DNA of 64,000 nt, from the NCBI GenBank assembly GCA_017438975.1, contig JAFRUH010000023.1:248001-312000 (forward strand). Reading direction: 5' to 3'. The notes under the pieces were generated by a model that saw only the letters and a program-made list of their open reading frames with translations, ran no database searches and was not told the origin of the DNA. The number at the start of each line of letters is the position of its first letter. The stretch's first letter is position 1. This stretch comes from Bacteroidales bacterium (GTDB lineage Bacteria; Bacteroidota; Bacteroidia; Bacteroidales; UBA932). Made by a program: the position numbers and the translations under genes. Shown here one piece after another: positions 7,153 through 17,643 of this stretch.

Positions 7153-9930
7153 ATGAGTGAAGAATGGGATGATATCCGGGAAGAGCCGGAAGAAGGACAG
7201 GAAGAAGAAATCATCGACGAAGAGTCCGGGGACGGGAAGTTCTCGCGGCTCCTCGGCAGCGACAGCCGGAAATTCAAACTTTCCGGCATGTTCAAGGACT
7301 GGTTCCTCGACTACTCTTCCTATGTGATCCTCCAGCGGGCCGTCCCCCACATCGTCGATGGACTCAAACCGGTCCAGCGGCGGGTGCTCCATGCCATGTA
7401 CCGGATCGACGACGGACGTTTCACCAAGGTGGCCAACATCGTCGGCCAGGCCATGCAGTACCATCCCCACGGTGACGCCTCCATCCTCGGCGCCCTCGTC
7501 CAGCTCGGCCAGAAAGGCTACGCAGTCGACTGCCAGGGTAACTGGGGAAACATCCTGACCGGAGACCCCAACGCCGCCGCCCGATACATCGAAGCCCGTC
7601 TCTCCAAGTTCGCGAAAGAGGTTATTTTCGACCCCAAGGTCACGCCCTGGATGACCTCGTACGACGGCCGGAACCAGGAACCGACCGAACTTCCGGTCCG
7701 GTTCCCCCTCCTCCTCGCGCAGGGGACCGAGGGCATCGCCGTCGGCATGGCCTCGAAAATCCTCCCCCACAATTTCAACGAACTCATCGACGCCTCCATC
7801 GCCATCCTCAAGGAAGAGCCCTATGAGATCTTCCCGGACTTCCCGACCGGAGGCCTCGTCGACTGCTCGAAATACAACGCCGGCCGCCGCGGCGGGCAGG
7901 TAAAGGTACGCGCCCGGATCGAAAAGGTCGACAAGAACACCATCACGATCACGGAAATCCCCTACGGAAAGACCTCGCACATCCTGATCGACTCCATCCT
8001 CAAGGCGAAGGACAAGGGTAAGATCAAGATCAAGAAGATCGAGGACATGACGACCGACAGGGTCGAGATCATCATCCATCTTCCGAACGACGTCTCTCCG
8101 GACAAGACGATCGACGCCCTGTACGCCTTCACGGACTGCGAGACGACGATCAACCCGAACGCCTGCGTCATCAAGGACGACAAGCCGCAGTTCCTCTCCG
8201 TCAACGACATCCTCGAATACGACACTTTCCATACCCGCGACATCCTGCGCCGGCAGCTGGAAATCAAGCTCGGGGAACTGGAAGACGACTGGCATTACAG
8301 CTCGCTCGAGCGGATCTTCTTCGAAAACCGGATCTACAAAGTCTTGGAACAGAACCAGATGAGCTGGGAACAGCAGTTGGACGACGTCTTCGCCAAGATG
8401 AAAGAATACGAAGACCTGCTGCACCGGGAGATCATCATGGACGACATCCTCAAACTCGTCGAAAAACCGGTCCGGAAAATCTCCAAGTTCGACACCAAGG
8501 CCCTCGACGAGAAGATCTACGCCCTCGAGGACCAGATGAAGGAAGTCAAGAACAACCTCGACCACATCACGGCCTTCACGATCGACTGGTTCCGTTCCCT
8601 CAAGAAAAAATACGGAAAGGACATGCCGCGCCTGACGGAAATCACCTCCTTCGAGACCATCGCGGCGACGAAGGTCGTCAACCTGAGCGCCAAGCTCTAC
8701 GCGAATCTCGAGGAAGGATTCGTCGGAACCGGTCTGAAGAAAGACGACAACGGAACCTATGTCTGCGACTGCTCCGACCTCTCCGAGATCATCGTTATCG
8801 GGAAGGACGGGAAGTACCGGATCACCAAGGTCAGCGACAAGGCCTTCTTCGGCAAGAACCTTCTCTATGTCGGGGTCTTCAACCGGAATGACGCCCGGAC
8901 GATCTACAACGTCATCTACCGGGACGGCAAGCAGCCTGTCTACTTCGCCAAACGATTCGCCATCACCTCCGTCACGAGGGACAAGGAATACGATATCACG
9001 ACCGGCGCCGCGGGCTCCACGATCCTCTGGTTCACGGTCAACCACAACGGAGAGGCCGAAAGCGTCCGCATCTACCTCCGGCCGAAGCCGAAGCTCAAGA
9101 AGACGCAGCTGGAATACGACTTCTCTTCTCTTGCCATCAAGGGCAAGGGATCCCGCGGCAACCTCGTCGCCAAGACGTCGATCCAGAAGATCGTCATGAA
9201 ATCCAAGGGTGTCTCCACGATCGGAGGCAAGGATATCTGGTTCGACACCGATGTCCAGCGGCTCAACGAAGACGGTCGCGGAGTCCATATCGGAGAATTC
9301 AGCGGAGACGACAAGGTCCTCGCCATCTTCCGGGACGGAACCTACTATACGACCAACTACGAGACGGTCAACAAGTACCAGGGCGAAATCATCCGGATCG
9401 AAAAGCTCGATCCCGGAAAGGCCTGGACTGCCCTGTACTGGGATGCTGCCGCCAAGGCTTTCTATATCAAGCGGTTCAGCTTCACTGAAAGCAACAATAC
9501 CCCCGTTCTGTTCATCGCGGAGGGCCGGAACTCCTATCTCGTGGACATCTCTGACGACCTCCATCCGCAGGTCCTCCTGACCTTTGGCGGGAAATTCAGC
9601 CACCGGGAGCCCGAAGTGATCGACGCCGAAAACTTCATCGCGAAGAAGGGCCTTGCGGCCAAGGGCAAGAAATGCCACGCCTATGACCTGAAGAAAGTCG
9701 AGTTCACCGAGCCGCTGCACAAGCCGGAAGATGACGAGGAACCGGAGGATACCGGTATCCGGGCCGAAGAAGAGGAAGAAGTCATCGACGTCGATATCGA
9801 TGTTACGGCGCGCGAGACGGTCGACATCGAACAGAGCGCCCAGTCGCTCCGGATGCTCCGCGACTCGAAGGACGCCAAGGACACGGACCCCGACGATGAC
9901 GGGGAAGTGATCGACCTGACCCTCTTCTAG
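7153..9930 (+). CDS. parC: DNA topoisomerase IV subunit A
   Basis: A 925-residue type IIA topoisomerase A subunit that breaks and rejoins DNA and separates replicated chromosomes. Visible features are the N-terminal core DYSSYVILQRAVPHIVDGLK, YHPHGDASI and the catalytic tyrosine context AARYIEARL (about residue 147), followed by a long coiled-coil region, a degenerate six-bladed C-terminal domain (from about 580) and a very acidic tail. The lack of a clear GyrA box and the resemblance to Bacteroides ParC favour topoisomerase IV over gyrase. The partner parE is not in the window. aroK follows after 2 nt. Confidence 0.88.
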   Translation: MSEEWDDIREEPEEGQEEEIIDEESGDGKFSRLLGSDSRKFKLSGMFKDWFLDYSSYVILQRAVPHIVDGLKPVQRRVLHAMYRIDDGRFTKVANIVGQAMQYHPHGDASILGALVQLGQKGYAVDCQGNWGNILTGDPNAAARYIEARLSKFAKEVIFDPKVTPWMTSYDGRNQEPTELPVRFPLLLAQGTEGIAVGMASKILPHNFNELIDASIAILKEEPYEIFPDFPTGGLVDCSKYNAGRRGGQVKVRARIEKVDKNTITITEIPYGKTSHILIDSILKAKDKGKIKIKKIEDMTTDRVEIIIHLPNDVSPDKTIDALYAFTDCETTINPNACVIKDDKPQFLSVNDILEYDTFHTRDILRRQLEIKLGELEDDWHYSSLERIFFENRIYKVLEQNQMSWEQQLDDVFAKMKEYEDLLHREIIMDDILKLVEKPVRKISKFDTKALDEKIYALEDQMKEVKNNLDHITAFTIDWFRSLKKKYGKDMPRLTEITSFETIAATKVVNLSAKLYANLEEGFVGTGLKKDDNGTYVCDCSDLSEIIVIGKDGKYRITKVSDKAFFGKNLLYVGVFNRNDARTIYNVIYRDGKQPVYFAKRFAITSVTRDKEYDITTGAAGSTILWFTVNHNGEAESVRIYLRPKPKLKKTQLEYDFSSLAIKGKGSRGNLVAKTSIQKIVMKSKGVSTIGGKDIWFDTDVQRLNEDGRGVHIGEFSGDDKVLAIFRDGTYYTTNYETVNKYQGEIIRIEKLDPGKAWTALYWDAAAKAFYIKRFSFTESNNTPVLFIAEGRNSYLVDISDDLHPQVLLTFGGKFSHREPEVIDAENFIAKKGLAAKGKKCHAYDLKKVEFTEPLHKPEDDEEPEDTGIRAEEEEEVIDVDIDVTARETVDIEQSAQSLRMLRDSKDAKDTDPDDDGEVIDLTLF

Positions 9931-9932
9931 CC

Positions 9933-10439
9933 ATGGTCGTCGCGCTGACCGGATGCATGGGAAGCGGCAAGAGCACGGTCGGACGCGCCCTTGCAGACAT
10001 GCTTGGATGCCGTTTCATCGACCTCGACGAGGCCATCGTGAAAAAAGCCGGAAAAACCATCCCCGAGATCTTCTCTTCCGAAGGGGAGGCCGGTTTCCGC
10101 CGCATCGAACTGAAGACCCTGAAAGCCGTCCTGCCGGAAAGCGGGACGGTCGTCCTGGCCCTGGGCGGGGGAACCTTGACTGTCCCGGAAGCCGCCGCGC
10201 TCATTCACGAAAAAACCTGCTGCATCTATCTCCGGGCCTCCGTCGACACCCTTGCGGAACGGCTCGCCCCGGAAGCGGAGGGACGCCCCCTTCTGAAGGA
10301 CGGGGACATCCGGGAACGGATCGCGGCGCTGATGGATGCCCGCGGGGAGATTTATGAAAAAACCGCCCATGCCGTAATCGACACGGACGGGATGGATCCC
10401 TCTGACATCGCGGAAGAGCTGATTCTCAGCTATCTCTAG
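9933..10439 (+). CDS. aroK: Shikimate kinase
   Basis: A 168-residue kinase that phosphorylates shikimate in aromatic amino-acid synthesis. The Walker A GCMGSGKSTVGR is at about 7-18, the substrate-binding FIDLDE (about 30-35) follows, and the LALGGGT motif is at about 74-80. It lies 2 nt downstream of parC, so it is probably co-transcribed. It overlaps the convergent recJ by 4 nt at the stop codons. A second shikimate gene, aroE, is 4 kb downstream. Confidence 0.95.
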   Translation: MVVALTGCMGSGKSTVGRALADMLGCRFIDLDEAIVKKAGKTIPEIFSSEGEAGFRRIELKTLKAVLPESGTVVLALGGGTLTVPEAAALIHEKTCCIYLRASVDTLAERLAPEAEGRPLLKDGDIRERIAALMDARGEIYEKTAHAVIDTDGMDPSDIAEELILSYL

Positions 10440-12169
10440 ATCAGTTCCGTACGCTCCCTCATATCTTTGAGGCGGAGCTGGATGGTCGAACTGCCTCGAT
10501 AGAAATTCTCCACGATCGAATAGCATACGTCGACCGGATTCCCGGATTTGATATAGTCGTAGAATTCGGACATGTTGAAACCGATCGCCGCGATCTGGTG
10601 GTAGGGCTGCGATTCCTGGACGAGGTCCAGTTTCATATGGACACCGCCCGCCCCGACCTTGCGCCCGTTGCCCACGTCATAGACATCTTCCGTCAAGAAG
10701 ACCGGATTGGCGTTGCCGGGACCGAAGGGCTGGAACTGCTTGAGGATCCGGAAGAATTTCGGAGAAATCTGCGAAAAATCCAGTTTCGCGTCCAGGTCGA
10801 TGACCGGGACCAGCATCTCCGGGATGATCTTTCCGCTCACGAAATTGTTCATCCGGCGGCAGAACTCCGGAAGATTCTCTTCCTTCAGGGTCAGGCCGGC
10901 CGCATAGACATGGCCGCCGAAATTCTCCAGCAGGTCCGCACAGCTCTCGATTGCGGTGTAGAGGTCGAAACCCTGGACGCTGCGGGCCGATCCGGTCACG
11001 AAACCGTTCGACTTAGTCAGGACCACGGTAGGCTTGTAGAACGCTTCGACGAGACGGGAGGCGACGATGCCGACCACGCCCTTGTTCCAGGTCGGGTTAT
11101 AGACGATCGTCACGTTGTCGGTCTCGAGGGCTGTCCCCTTCCCGACCATCTCCAAGGCTTCCTGGGTGATCTCCCGGTCTATGTTCTTGCGCTCGTTGTT
11201 GTTGTCGTTGATCTTGTCTCCGATCGCGAAAGCGGTCCTGTCGTCGCCGGCCGTCAGGAGCTCGACCGCCAGCCGTCCGCTTTCCATACGCCCCGCGGCA
11301 TTGATCCGCGGTCCGATCTTAAAGACGATATCGTCGATCGAAACGTGGGAAGGCTCCAGTTTGGCGAGGCTGATCAGGGCCAGCAGGCCCTTCCGGGGAT
11401 TCTCGTTCAGGCGCTTGAGGCCGAAATGGGCCAGGATCCGGTTCTCCCCCACCATCGTAACGAGGTCGGAGGCGATGCTGACGACCAGAAGGTCCAGCAA
11501 CGGCTCCAGGCTCTCGAAAGGAATGTTGTACCGGAGGGAATAGGCCTGGACCAGTTTGAAGCCGACGCCGCACCCGCAAAGGTCGTCGAAGGGATAATGG
11601 CAGTCCTCCCGCTTCGGATCGAGGACGGCGACCGCTTCCGGGAGCGATTCTTCGGGAAGATGGTGGTCGCAGATGATCACATCGATACCCTTCCCTCGGG
11701 CATAGGCGACTTTCTCGATCGCCTTGATTCCGCAGTCCAGGGTGATCAGGAGGGAGAATCCGTTGTCGGACGCCCAGTCGATCCCCTTGTAGGAGACGCC
11801 GTAACCCTCATCGTAGCGGTCCGGGATATAGAAATCGACCTTCGGGGTAAAGCGGCGGACGAAGGAATAGACCAGCGATACCGCCGTCGTCCCGTCGACG
11901 TCATAATCTCCGTAGACCAGGATCTTCTCGCCTGAGGAAACGGCCTTGTGGAGCCTTTCCACGGCCTTGTCCATGTCCTTCATCAGGAAGGGGTCGTGCA
12001 GTTCGGAGAGGGAGGGCCGGAAAAAGGAACGGGCCTGGTCGAACGTCTCTATTCCGCGCTTGACCAGCAGGTCGGCGAGGACCCGGTCGATGCCCAGTTC
12101 CGCCGCCAGCCGCCCGACCTTTTCGGGGTCGGCCGGTTCCATCAGATTCCATTTTTTCTCAGTGCCCAT
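10436..12169 (-). CDS. recJ: Single-stranded-DNA-specific exonuclease RecJ
   Basis: A 577-residue DHH-family 5'-3' exonuclease. The DHH-domain motifs YGDYDVDGTTA (about 75-85), LDCGIK and CDHHLPEE are followed by DHHA1 motifs including GGHVYAAGLTL (about 430) and a C-terminal OB fold. An ATG 9 bases further upstream (12178) would fall inside the TAACTTTG promoter element at 12176-12183, so I place the start at the ATG at 12169 (MGTEKKWN). That leaves almost no leader. The gene is convergent with aroK and divergent from lysS. Confidence 0.94.
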   Translation of the reverse strand: MGTEKKWNLMEPADPEKVGRLAAELGIDRVLADLLVKRGIETFDQARSFFRPSLSELHDPFLMKDMDKAVERLHKAVSSGEKILVYGDYDVDGTTAVSLVYSFVRRFTPKVDFYIPDRYDEGYGVSYKGIDWASDNGFSLLITLDCGIKAIEKVAYARGKGIDVIICDHHLPEESLPEAVAVLDPKREDCHYPFDDLCGCGVGFKLVQAYSLRYNIPFESLEPLLDLLVVSIASDLVTMVGENRILAHFGLKRLNENPRKGLLALISLAKLEPSHVSIDDIVFKIGPRINAAGRMESGRLAVELLTAGDDRTAFAIGDKINDNNNERKNIDREITQEALEMVGKGTALETDNVTIVYNPTWNKGVVGIVASRLVEAFYKPTVVLTKSNGFVTGSARSVQGFDLYTAIESCADLLENFGGHVYAAGLTLKEENLPEFCRRMNNFVSGKIIPEMLVPVIDLDAKLDFSQISPKFFRILKQFQPFGPGNANPVFLTEDVYDVGNGRKVGAGGVHMKLDLVQESQPYHQIAAIGFNMSEFYDYIKSGNPVDVCYSIVENFYRGSSTIQLRLKDMRERTELI

Positions 12170-12175
12170 TTCGTA

Positions 12176-12224
12176 CAAAGTTACGCATTAAATCTAGAAA
12201 TATCATCATAAATCATTAAATTTG
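12176..12224. promoter_or_regulatory. Back-to-back promoters for recJ and lysS
   Basis: On the minus strand TAACTTTG (12183-12176) matches TAnnTTTG and ends 7 nt from the recJ ATG. On the plus strand TAAATTTG (12217-12224) sits 22 nt before the lysS ATG. Neither has a clear -33 TTTG. Confidence 0.55.
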
Positions 12225-12246
12225 CAATTCAAACTGAAAATTGGAT

Positions 12247-13767
12247 ATGGCAAATGTGAATGAACTCAACGAGCAGGAGCTCGGAAGAAGGGAATCCCTG
12301 AAGAAACTGCGTGAACTTGGAATCAACCCCTATCCGGCACCGCTCTACCCCGTCAATACAACCACGAAAGAAATCGCCGACGGCTTCGTCCCCGAGGAAG
12401 GCAACTTCCAGGATGTCTGCATCGCCGGAAGGATCATGTCCCGCCGGATCATGGGCGCGGCCTCCTTCATGGAGCTGCAGGACCACGCCGGCCGGATCCA
12501 GGTCTATGTCAAACGCGACGAAATCTGCCCGGAAGAGGACAAGACGATGTACAACACTGTCTTCAAGAAACTCCTCGACATCGGGGACATCATCGGCATC
12601 AAGGGCTTCGCCTTCTTCACCCAGACCGGCCAGCTGTCGGTCCACGCCAAGGAACTGACCGTCCTGTCCAAGTCCGTCCGCGTCCTTCCGATCGTGAAGA
12701 CCGACGCCGACGGAACGGTCCATGACGGCTTCGCCGACCCGGAACTCCGTTACCGCCAGCGGTATGTCGACCTCGTCGTCAACCCGCAGGTCAAGGACGT
12801 CTTCATCAAGCGGACCCGGATCATCAACACCATGCGCGAAGCCTTCAACGAAGCCGGCTGCCTCGAGGTCGAAACGCCTATCCTCCAGCCGATTCCGGGT
12901 GGAGCGACGGCCCGTCCGTTCATCACCCACCACAATGCCCTCGACGTGGACATGTACATGCGGATCGCCAACGAACTCTACCTCAAGCGCCTTATTGTCG
13001 GCGGCTTCCAGGGGGTCTACGAATTTGCGAAGAACTTCCGCAACGAGGGAATGGACAAGACCCACAATCCGGAATTCACCTGCGTCGAGATGTACATCGC
13101 CTACAAGGACTACATCTGGATGATGGACTTCACGGAAAAGATGATCCAGCGGGTCTGCAACGCCGTCAACGGCGGCGACGAGGTGACGATCGGCGGCAAC
13201 CTGATCAGTTTCAAGGCCCCGTTCCGCCGCCTCAGGATCCTCGATGCGATCCGGGAATACGCCGGTGTCGACGTCAAGGGGATGGACGAGGCGCAGCTCC
13301 GCGAGACCTGCAAGAAACTGAATGTCGAGGTCGAGCCCTCTATGGGCGTCGGCAAGCTCATCGACGCGATTTTCGGCGAATACTGCGAGAAGAACCTGAT
13401 CCAGCCGACCTTCATCATCGACTATCCGGTCGAGATGTCTCCGCTGACCAAGCGCTGCCGCTACGACGATACCCTGACCGAACGCTTCGAACTTTTCGTC
13501 AACGGGAAGGAACTGGCCAACGCCTATTCCGAGCTCAATGACCCGATCGACCAGCTCGAGCGCTTCGAAGAGCAGGCCGCCCTCAAATCCAAGGGGGACG
13601 ACGAGGCGATGTACATCGACTACGATTTCGTCCGCGCCCTCGAATACGGCATGCCGCCGACCTCCGGGATCGGAATCGGGATTGACCGCCTGACGATGTT
13701 CATGACGGGCGCCGAAGCGATCCAGGACGTCCTCTTCTTCCCGACGATGAGACCAGAAGTCTTCTAG
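12247..13767 (+). CDS. lysS: Lysine--tRNA ligase (class II)
   Basis: A 506-residue class II lysyl-tRNA synthetase. An N-terminal OB-fold anticodon-binding domain (about 55-150) is followed by the catalytic domain with motif 2 ([17 protein letters not shown], about 260-276) and motif 3 ([15 protein letters not shown], about 472-486), ending in [15 protein letters not shown] two codons upstream is less likely than the ATG at 12247. It is shorter than the roughly 575-residue Bacteroides enzymes, which carry a C-terminal extension. A methyltransferase gene follows after 1 nt. Confidence 0.95.
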   Translation: MANVNELNEQELGRRESLKKLRELGINPYPAPLYPVNTTTKEIADGFVPEEGNFQDVCIAGRIMSRRIMGAASFMELQDHAGRIQVYVKRDEICPEEDKTMYNTVFKKLLDIGDIIGIKGFAFFTQTGQLSVHAKELTVLSKSVRVLPIVKTDADGTVHDGFADPELRYRQRYVDLVVNPQVKDVFIKRTRIINTMREAFNEAGCLEVETPILQPIPGGATARPFITHHNALDVDMYMRIANELYLKRLIVGGFQGVYEFAKNFRNEGMDKTHNPEFTCVEMYIAYKDYIWMMDFTEKMIQRVCNAVNGGDEVTIGGNLISFKAPFRRLRILDAIREYAGVDVKGMDEAQLRETCKKLNVEVEPSMGVGKLIDAIFGEYCEKNLIQPTFIIDYPVEMSPLTKRCRYDDTLTERFELFVNGKELANAYSELNDPIDQLERFEEQAALKSKGDDEAMYIDYDFVRALEYGMPPTSGIGIGIDRLTMFMTGAEAIQDVLFFPTMRPEVF

Positions 13768-13768
13768 G

Positions 13769-14581
13769 ATGCGTTTCGAAACCGTCACCTCCGCGACCAA
13801 CGCCAAGATCCGGCACCTCATCACGCTGCAGGAAAAGTCCCGCGCAAGGCGTGAGGAAGGTCTTTTCGTCGTCGAGGGACGGAGGGAACTGGGGCATTGC
13901 CTGGAGGCCGGGTTCATCCCGCGGACCGTCTTTGCCTGCGGGTCCATCCTCCCGGCCGAAGACCGGGAACGTCTTCTCGGCGCCGCTTCGACGGCCAATC
14001 CGGACCTCAACGTGATCGAAATTCCGGACCACCTGTACGCCAAGGTCGCCTACCGGGAAGGAACGGAAGGCATCCTGGCGGAGGTCTCCTGCCGGTATCC
14101 GTGCCTGGACGACCTCACTCTCCCGGAGAATCCCCTGATCATCGTCCTGGAATCCGTCGAGAAACCCGGGAATCTCGGAGCCGTACTCCGGAGCGCGGAC
14201 GCGGCCGGAGCCGATGCGGTCATCCTCTGCGACCCGCTGACGGATCTCTATAATCCCAACCTCATCCGGGCCAGCCTCGGCGGAATCTTCACCAACCGGG
14301 TCGTCGCCGCTCCGGGAGAGGAAGTGATTTCCTGGCTGAAGGCCCATGGAATCCGGATCCTGACGGCCCAGCTGCAGGATTCCCTACCCTATTACGATAC
14401 GCCGATGACGGGGCCCACCGCCCTCGTCATGGGCACGGAATCGACCGGCCTGACGGATCCCTGGCGGAAAGCCGCCGATGCCCATATCCGGATCCCCATG
14501 CTGGGCAGGCTCGACTCCCTCAATGTCTCCGTTTCCGCCGCCATCCTCCTTTTTGAAGCCGTCAGGCAGCGCCAGCTATGA
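13769..14581 (+). CDS. TrmH/SpoU family RNA 2'-O-methyltransferase
   Basis: A 270-residue SPOUT methyltransferase that uses S-adenosylmethionine to methylate a ribose in rRNA or tRNA. It has an N-terminal substrate-binding domain (GLFVVEGRRELGHCLEAG) and a C-terminal SpoU knot with motif 1 EKPGNLGAVLRSADAAG (about 131-147), LVMGTESTGL (about 216-225) and LDSLNVSVSAAILLFE (about 248-263). The RNA target is not evident. It begins 1 nt after lysS and overlaps aroE by 4 nt, so the three form one unit. Confidence 0.92.
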   Translation: MRFETVTSATNAKIRHLITLQEKSRARREEGLFVVEGRRELGHCLEAGFIPRTVFACGSILPAEDRERLLGAASTANPDLNVIEIPDHLYAKVAYREGTEGILAEVSCRYPCLDDLTLPENPLIIVLESVEKPGNLGAVLRSADAAGADAVILCDPLTDLYNPNLIRASLGGIFTNRVVAAPGEEVISWLKAHGIRILTAQLQDSLPYYDTPMTGPTALVMGTESTGLTDPWRKAADAHIRIPMLGRLDSLNVSVSAAILLFEAVRQRQL

Positions 14582-15447
14582 TGAAATTCGGGATCATCGG
14601 AGACCCTGTCTCCCATTCGAAGAGTCCGGTCCTGTTCAGGGCCGCATACGGGGGCGCATGGCCCTATGAACTGATTGAAGGATCCGATTTCGAGACCTCC
14701 TGGAAGAAGTTCCTCGAGGAGTACAACGGTATCAACGTTACCGCTCCCTTCAAGGCCCTCGCCTTCGGGAAAGCCGATATCGCAACCGTGGCGACCGCCC
14801 GGATCGGGGCCGCCAACCTGATTGTGAAGACCCCGCAGGGGACCGAGGCCCATAACTCCGATTTCAGCGGAGTGATCCTTTCCGTCCGGGAAGCCCTTGC
14901 GCCGGGATGCGCCCCCGCATCCGACGAGGCGGTTCTCGGCGAAGTGAGGGACCTTCTTCCCAATCTCTACCCTACCCGCCCCGAAGCCCTTGTGATCGGG
15001 TGCGGAGGCGCCGGGAGGGCAGCCGCCGTCGCCGCGGCGGAAATGGGATTCCGCGTCCGCGTGATGAACCGGACCTATCTCAAAGCCGTCGACCTCTGCC
15101 GGGAAATGCCGGAGATGGACTTCGAGGCCGTCCCCGTCGACCGGCTCCGGGAATCGGTCCGGAGGGCCGACCTTGTCCTCTATACCGCGACCGGTCCTCT
15201 CGAAGGCCTCATGGACCTTACGGAAGAGGATTTCTCGGGGATGGACCCGTATGGAAAGCCTTCCAAACTGGTCCTGGAGGCCAATTACAAAGACCCTTCC
15301 TTCACGGGCGGAATCCTGGAGAAAATTGAAAATGCCGGTGCCCAGTATGTTTCCGGACGCAGATGGCTTCTCTACCAGGCCGTTTCCGGATACAGGATCT
15401 TCACCGGAAGCGAACCCGACATCAACGCGATGATCTCAACCCTGTAA
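14578..15447 (+). CDS. aroE: Shikimate dehydrogenase
   Basis: A 289-residue NADP-dependent reductase converting 3-dehydroshikimate to shikimate. The substrate-binding motif SHSKSP (about 13-18), NVTAPFKALA with the catalytic lysine (about 59-68), NSDFSG (about 99-104; most homologues have NTD) and the nucleotide-binding GCGGAGRAAAV (about 141-151) are visible. An ATGATG doublet gives starts at 14578 or 14581; both overlap the preceding stop. A DUF5722 gene starts 4 nt downstream. Confidence 0.93.
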   Translation: MMKFGIIGDPVSHSKSPVLFRAAYGGAWPYELIEGSDFETSWKKFLEEYNGINVTAPFKALAFGKADIATVATARIGAANLIVKTPQGTEAHNSDFSGVILSVREALAPGCAPASDEAVLGEVRDLLPNLYPTRPEALVIGCGGAGRAAAVAAAEMGFRVRVMNRTYLKAVDLCREMPEMDFEAVPVDRLRESVRRADLVLYTATGPLEGLMDLTEEDFSGMDPYGKPSKLVLEANYKDPSFTGGILEKIENAGAQYVSGRRWLLYQAVSGYRIFTGSEPDINAMISTL

Positions 15448-15451
15448 CCAT

Positions 15452-17590
15452 ATGAGAATCTTTAACCTGCTTCTTCCCCTCCTGCTCGTGGCAGCCACTT
15501 GTGAGTGCAAAAAACCGGACGAACCCGTCACAGAACCTGAAAAACCCGTCGTCGAACCCGAAAAACCGGTAACGCCGGAACCGGCTTTCCTGAAAGTCGA
15601 ACTCCGGACGGACACCTCTCACGAGATGTCCTGCTCCTATGATTCCGGATCCGGCGAATATGTCATTACGACCTCGGGAACGGACCCGTTCGTCTTTGCC
15701 AAGGGTTTGTCCAAAGCGCTTTCGGACAGTTTGTGCATCTTTTCTTTCAGCTACACCAGTTCCCTGGAAGTAGATGATTTCCAGCTCTATTACTGCGACC
15801 CGCTCGCGGAAGACCGGTCCGGCCATTTCGGCGTGATGACAAAGACCGGGACCTATAAGGAGATGAGCTGCAACCTCATCGCGGACCGGAAGAAATTCTC
15901 CTGGGGCAAGACCGGGGACTATCTCCGGGTCGATTTCGGGCATACCAAAAACAACACGCTGAAAGTCAAGGATATCATGATCCGGCCCATGAACGCGGCG
16001 GAGCGGAAAGCCTATGAAGAGTCCCAGGAACAGGGAAAGACCAAGCAGCAGACGGCGGACGGAATCGAGGCCTATCTGCAGAAGAAGTTCTCCTCTTCGG
16101 TCAGCTCAGTCTCCGTTTCCGACAACGAAGTGACGATCTCGGGAAGCACCTCCGGACAGGGGTGCGCTCTTATGGAAATAACTCCGTACCAGGACTTTAC
16201 AACGATGACAACCTTTACCGGAAAGACAGATCTTCCGGCCGGAGACTTCAGCGTGACCTTCCCCCGGAAGACGGAAAAGGACGGCTTTACCTATGACCGG
16301 ATCCTGTCGAAATGGGCCGTCGTCCAGGGCACGAAGATCGACTCCCACGCCCGCTATGCGGACGACATGCCCCAGCCGGAAGGTGTCTCAGAGATGAAAC
16401 CCGCCTCCAAGAAAGGGCTCGGCGGCTTCTTCGGGCCCTCGCTCCAGATATCCGACCTCGACGACCTCGGCATCACGAGCGTGACCGTCAACATCGTCCT
16501 CAACACCGTAATCAATACGGAACGGACCGGCAGTTTCACCCAGGCCCATACCTACGCCGGCAAGACCTATTACATCAATTCTTCCCAGGTCGGCAGCCTC
16601 GACAAGATCTTCAAGGCCTGCGCCTCCCGGAAAATCGTCACCGCGGCCATCCTGCTGAACCGTCCCGCGGACAATACGGCAGCCTCCCGGATCCTCAGGC
16701 ATCCGGAGTGTGACGGCGGATATTACAGCATGCCTAACCTCACGAGTGCGGAGGGCGTCCATCTCTACGCCGCCGTCCTCGACTACCTCGCCTCGCGTTA
16801 CAACGGGGGCGCGAACGGCCGCATCAACCACTGGATCCTCCACAACGAAGTCGACTTCCAGAAGGAATGGACCAACATGGGCGACCAGCCGGAATGGCTC
16901 TTCATGGACGCGTACATCAAGTCCATGCGCATCTGCTCCCTGATCGCCCGGCAGTACGATCCCCACGCCAACACCCTGATTTCCCTGACCCATTGCTGGA
17001 ACAAGGCCGACGGGCAATACGCTCCGAAGAAGATGCTCGAGGACCTCAACCTCGCCTCCGCCTCGGAAGGGGACTTCCCCTGGGGCCTCGCCTGCCATCC
17101 CTACCCGCAGGACCTGACGAAACCCGAATTCTGGAAAAACGATACCCGGTCGACCTGGTCCCTGACCTCCGACTACTGCACGTTCAAGAACCTGGAGGTC
17201 ATCAACGACTGGATCCTCGCTTCCGGGAACCGGTTCAAAGGCAAGGAAAAACGGATCCTTTACCTGTCCGAAAACGGGACGAATTCCCCGAGCTATTCCG
17301 AAAACGACCTGGCCCTCCAGGCCGCCGGAGCCTGCTGGATGTGGAAGAAAGTCTCCCGACTCGAGGGAATCGATGCCGTCCAGTGGCACAACTGGCGGGA
17401 CAACAAGGACGAAGGCGGCCTCAGGATCGGCCTCCGCAAGTTCCCGGAAAGTCCGGACAACAGCGCTGTCAAGCCGGTATGGGACGTTTACAAGGCGGCC
17501 GGGACCTCTTCCGAAGATGCGGTTTTCGCCCCGTACCTGAAGACGATCGGCATCGGTTCATGGGATGAAATTTTCCACAGCATCCAGTAG
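15452..17590 (+). CDS. DUF5722 lipoprotein, putative glycoside hydrolase
   Basis: A 712-residue secreted protein with a hydrophobic leader (LLLPLLLVAATCEC) and a cysteine that could be lipidated, followed by a Pro/Glu/Lys-rich linker of EKPV units (about 25-48). The middle contains a beta-sandwich-like region, and from about residue 270 a DUF5722 TIM-barrel domain. HNEVDF (about 468) and LSENGT (about 612) resemble the acid/base and nucleophile strands of clan GH-A glycosidases. The substrate is unknown. It follows aroE by 4 nt although functionally unrelated, and no SusCD genes are nearby. The lipobox is atypical. Confidence 0.75.
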   Translation: MRIFNLLLPLLLVAATCECKKPDEPVTEPEKPVVEPEKPVTPEPAFLKVELRTDTSHEMSCSYDSGSGEYVITTSGTDPFVFAKGLSKALSDSLCIFSFSYTSSLEVDDFQLYYCDPLAEDRSGHFGVMTKTGTYKEMSCNLIADRKKFSWGKTGDYLRVDFGHTKNNTLKVKDIMIRPMNAAERKAYEESQEQGKTKQQTADGIEAYLQKKFSSSVSSVSVSDNEVTISGSTSGQGCALMEITPYQDFTTMTTFTGKTDLPAGDFSVTFPRKTEKDGFTYDRILSKWAVVQGTKIDSHARYADDMPQPEGVSEMKPASKKGLGGFFGPSLQISDLDDLGITSVTVNIVLNTVINTERTGSFTQAHTYAGKTYYINSSQVGSLDKIFKACASRKIVTAAILLNRPADNTAASRILRHPECDGGYYSMPNLTSAEGVHLYAAVLDYLASRYNGGANGRINHWILHNEVDFQKEWTNMGDQPEWLFMDAYIKSMRICSLIARQYDPHANTLISLTHCWNKADGQYAPKKMLEDLNLASASEGDFPWGLACHPYPQDLTKPEFWKNDTRSTWSLTSDYCTFKNLEVINDWILASGNRFKGKEKRILYLSENGTNSPSYSENDLALQAAGACWMWKKVSRLEGIDAVQWHNWRDNKDEGGLRIGLRKFPESPDNSAVKPVWDVYKAAGTSSEDAVFAPYLKTIGIGSWDEIFHSIQ

Positions 17591-17643
17591 GATTTTCCGG
17601 TGGATTTTCCTAACTTGCAAGAGTATTTTTAAACATTATTACT

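Noticed and set aside
15452..17590. A polysaccharide utilisation locus around DUF5722, GH28 or GH53
   Set aside because: No SusC/SusD genes or hybrid regulators; the three enzymes are 20 kb apart in unrelated operons.
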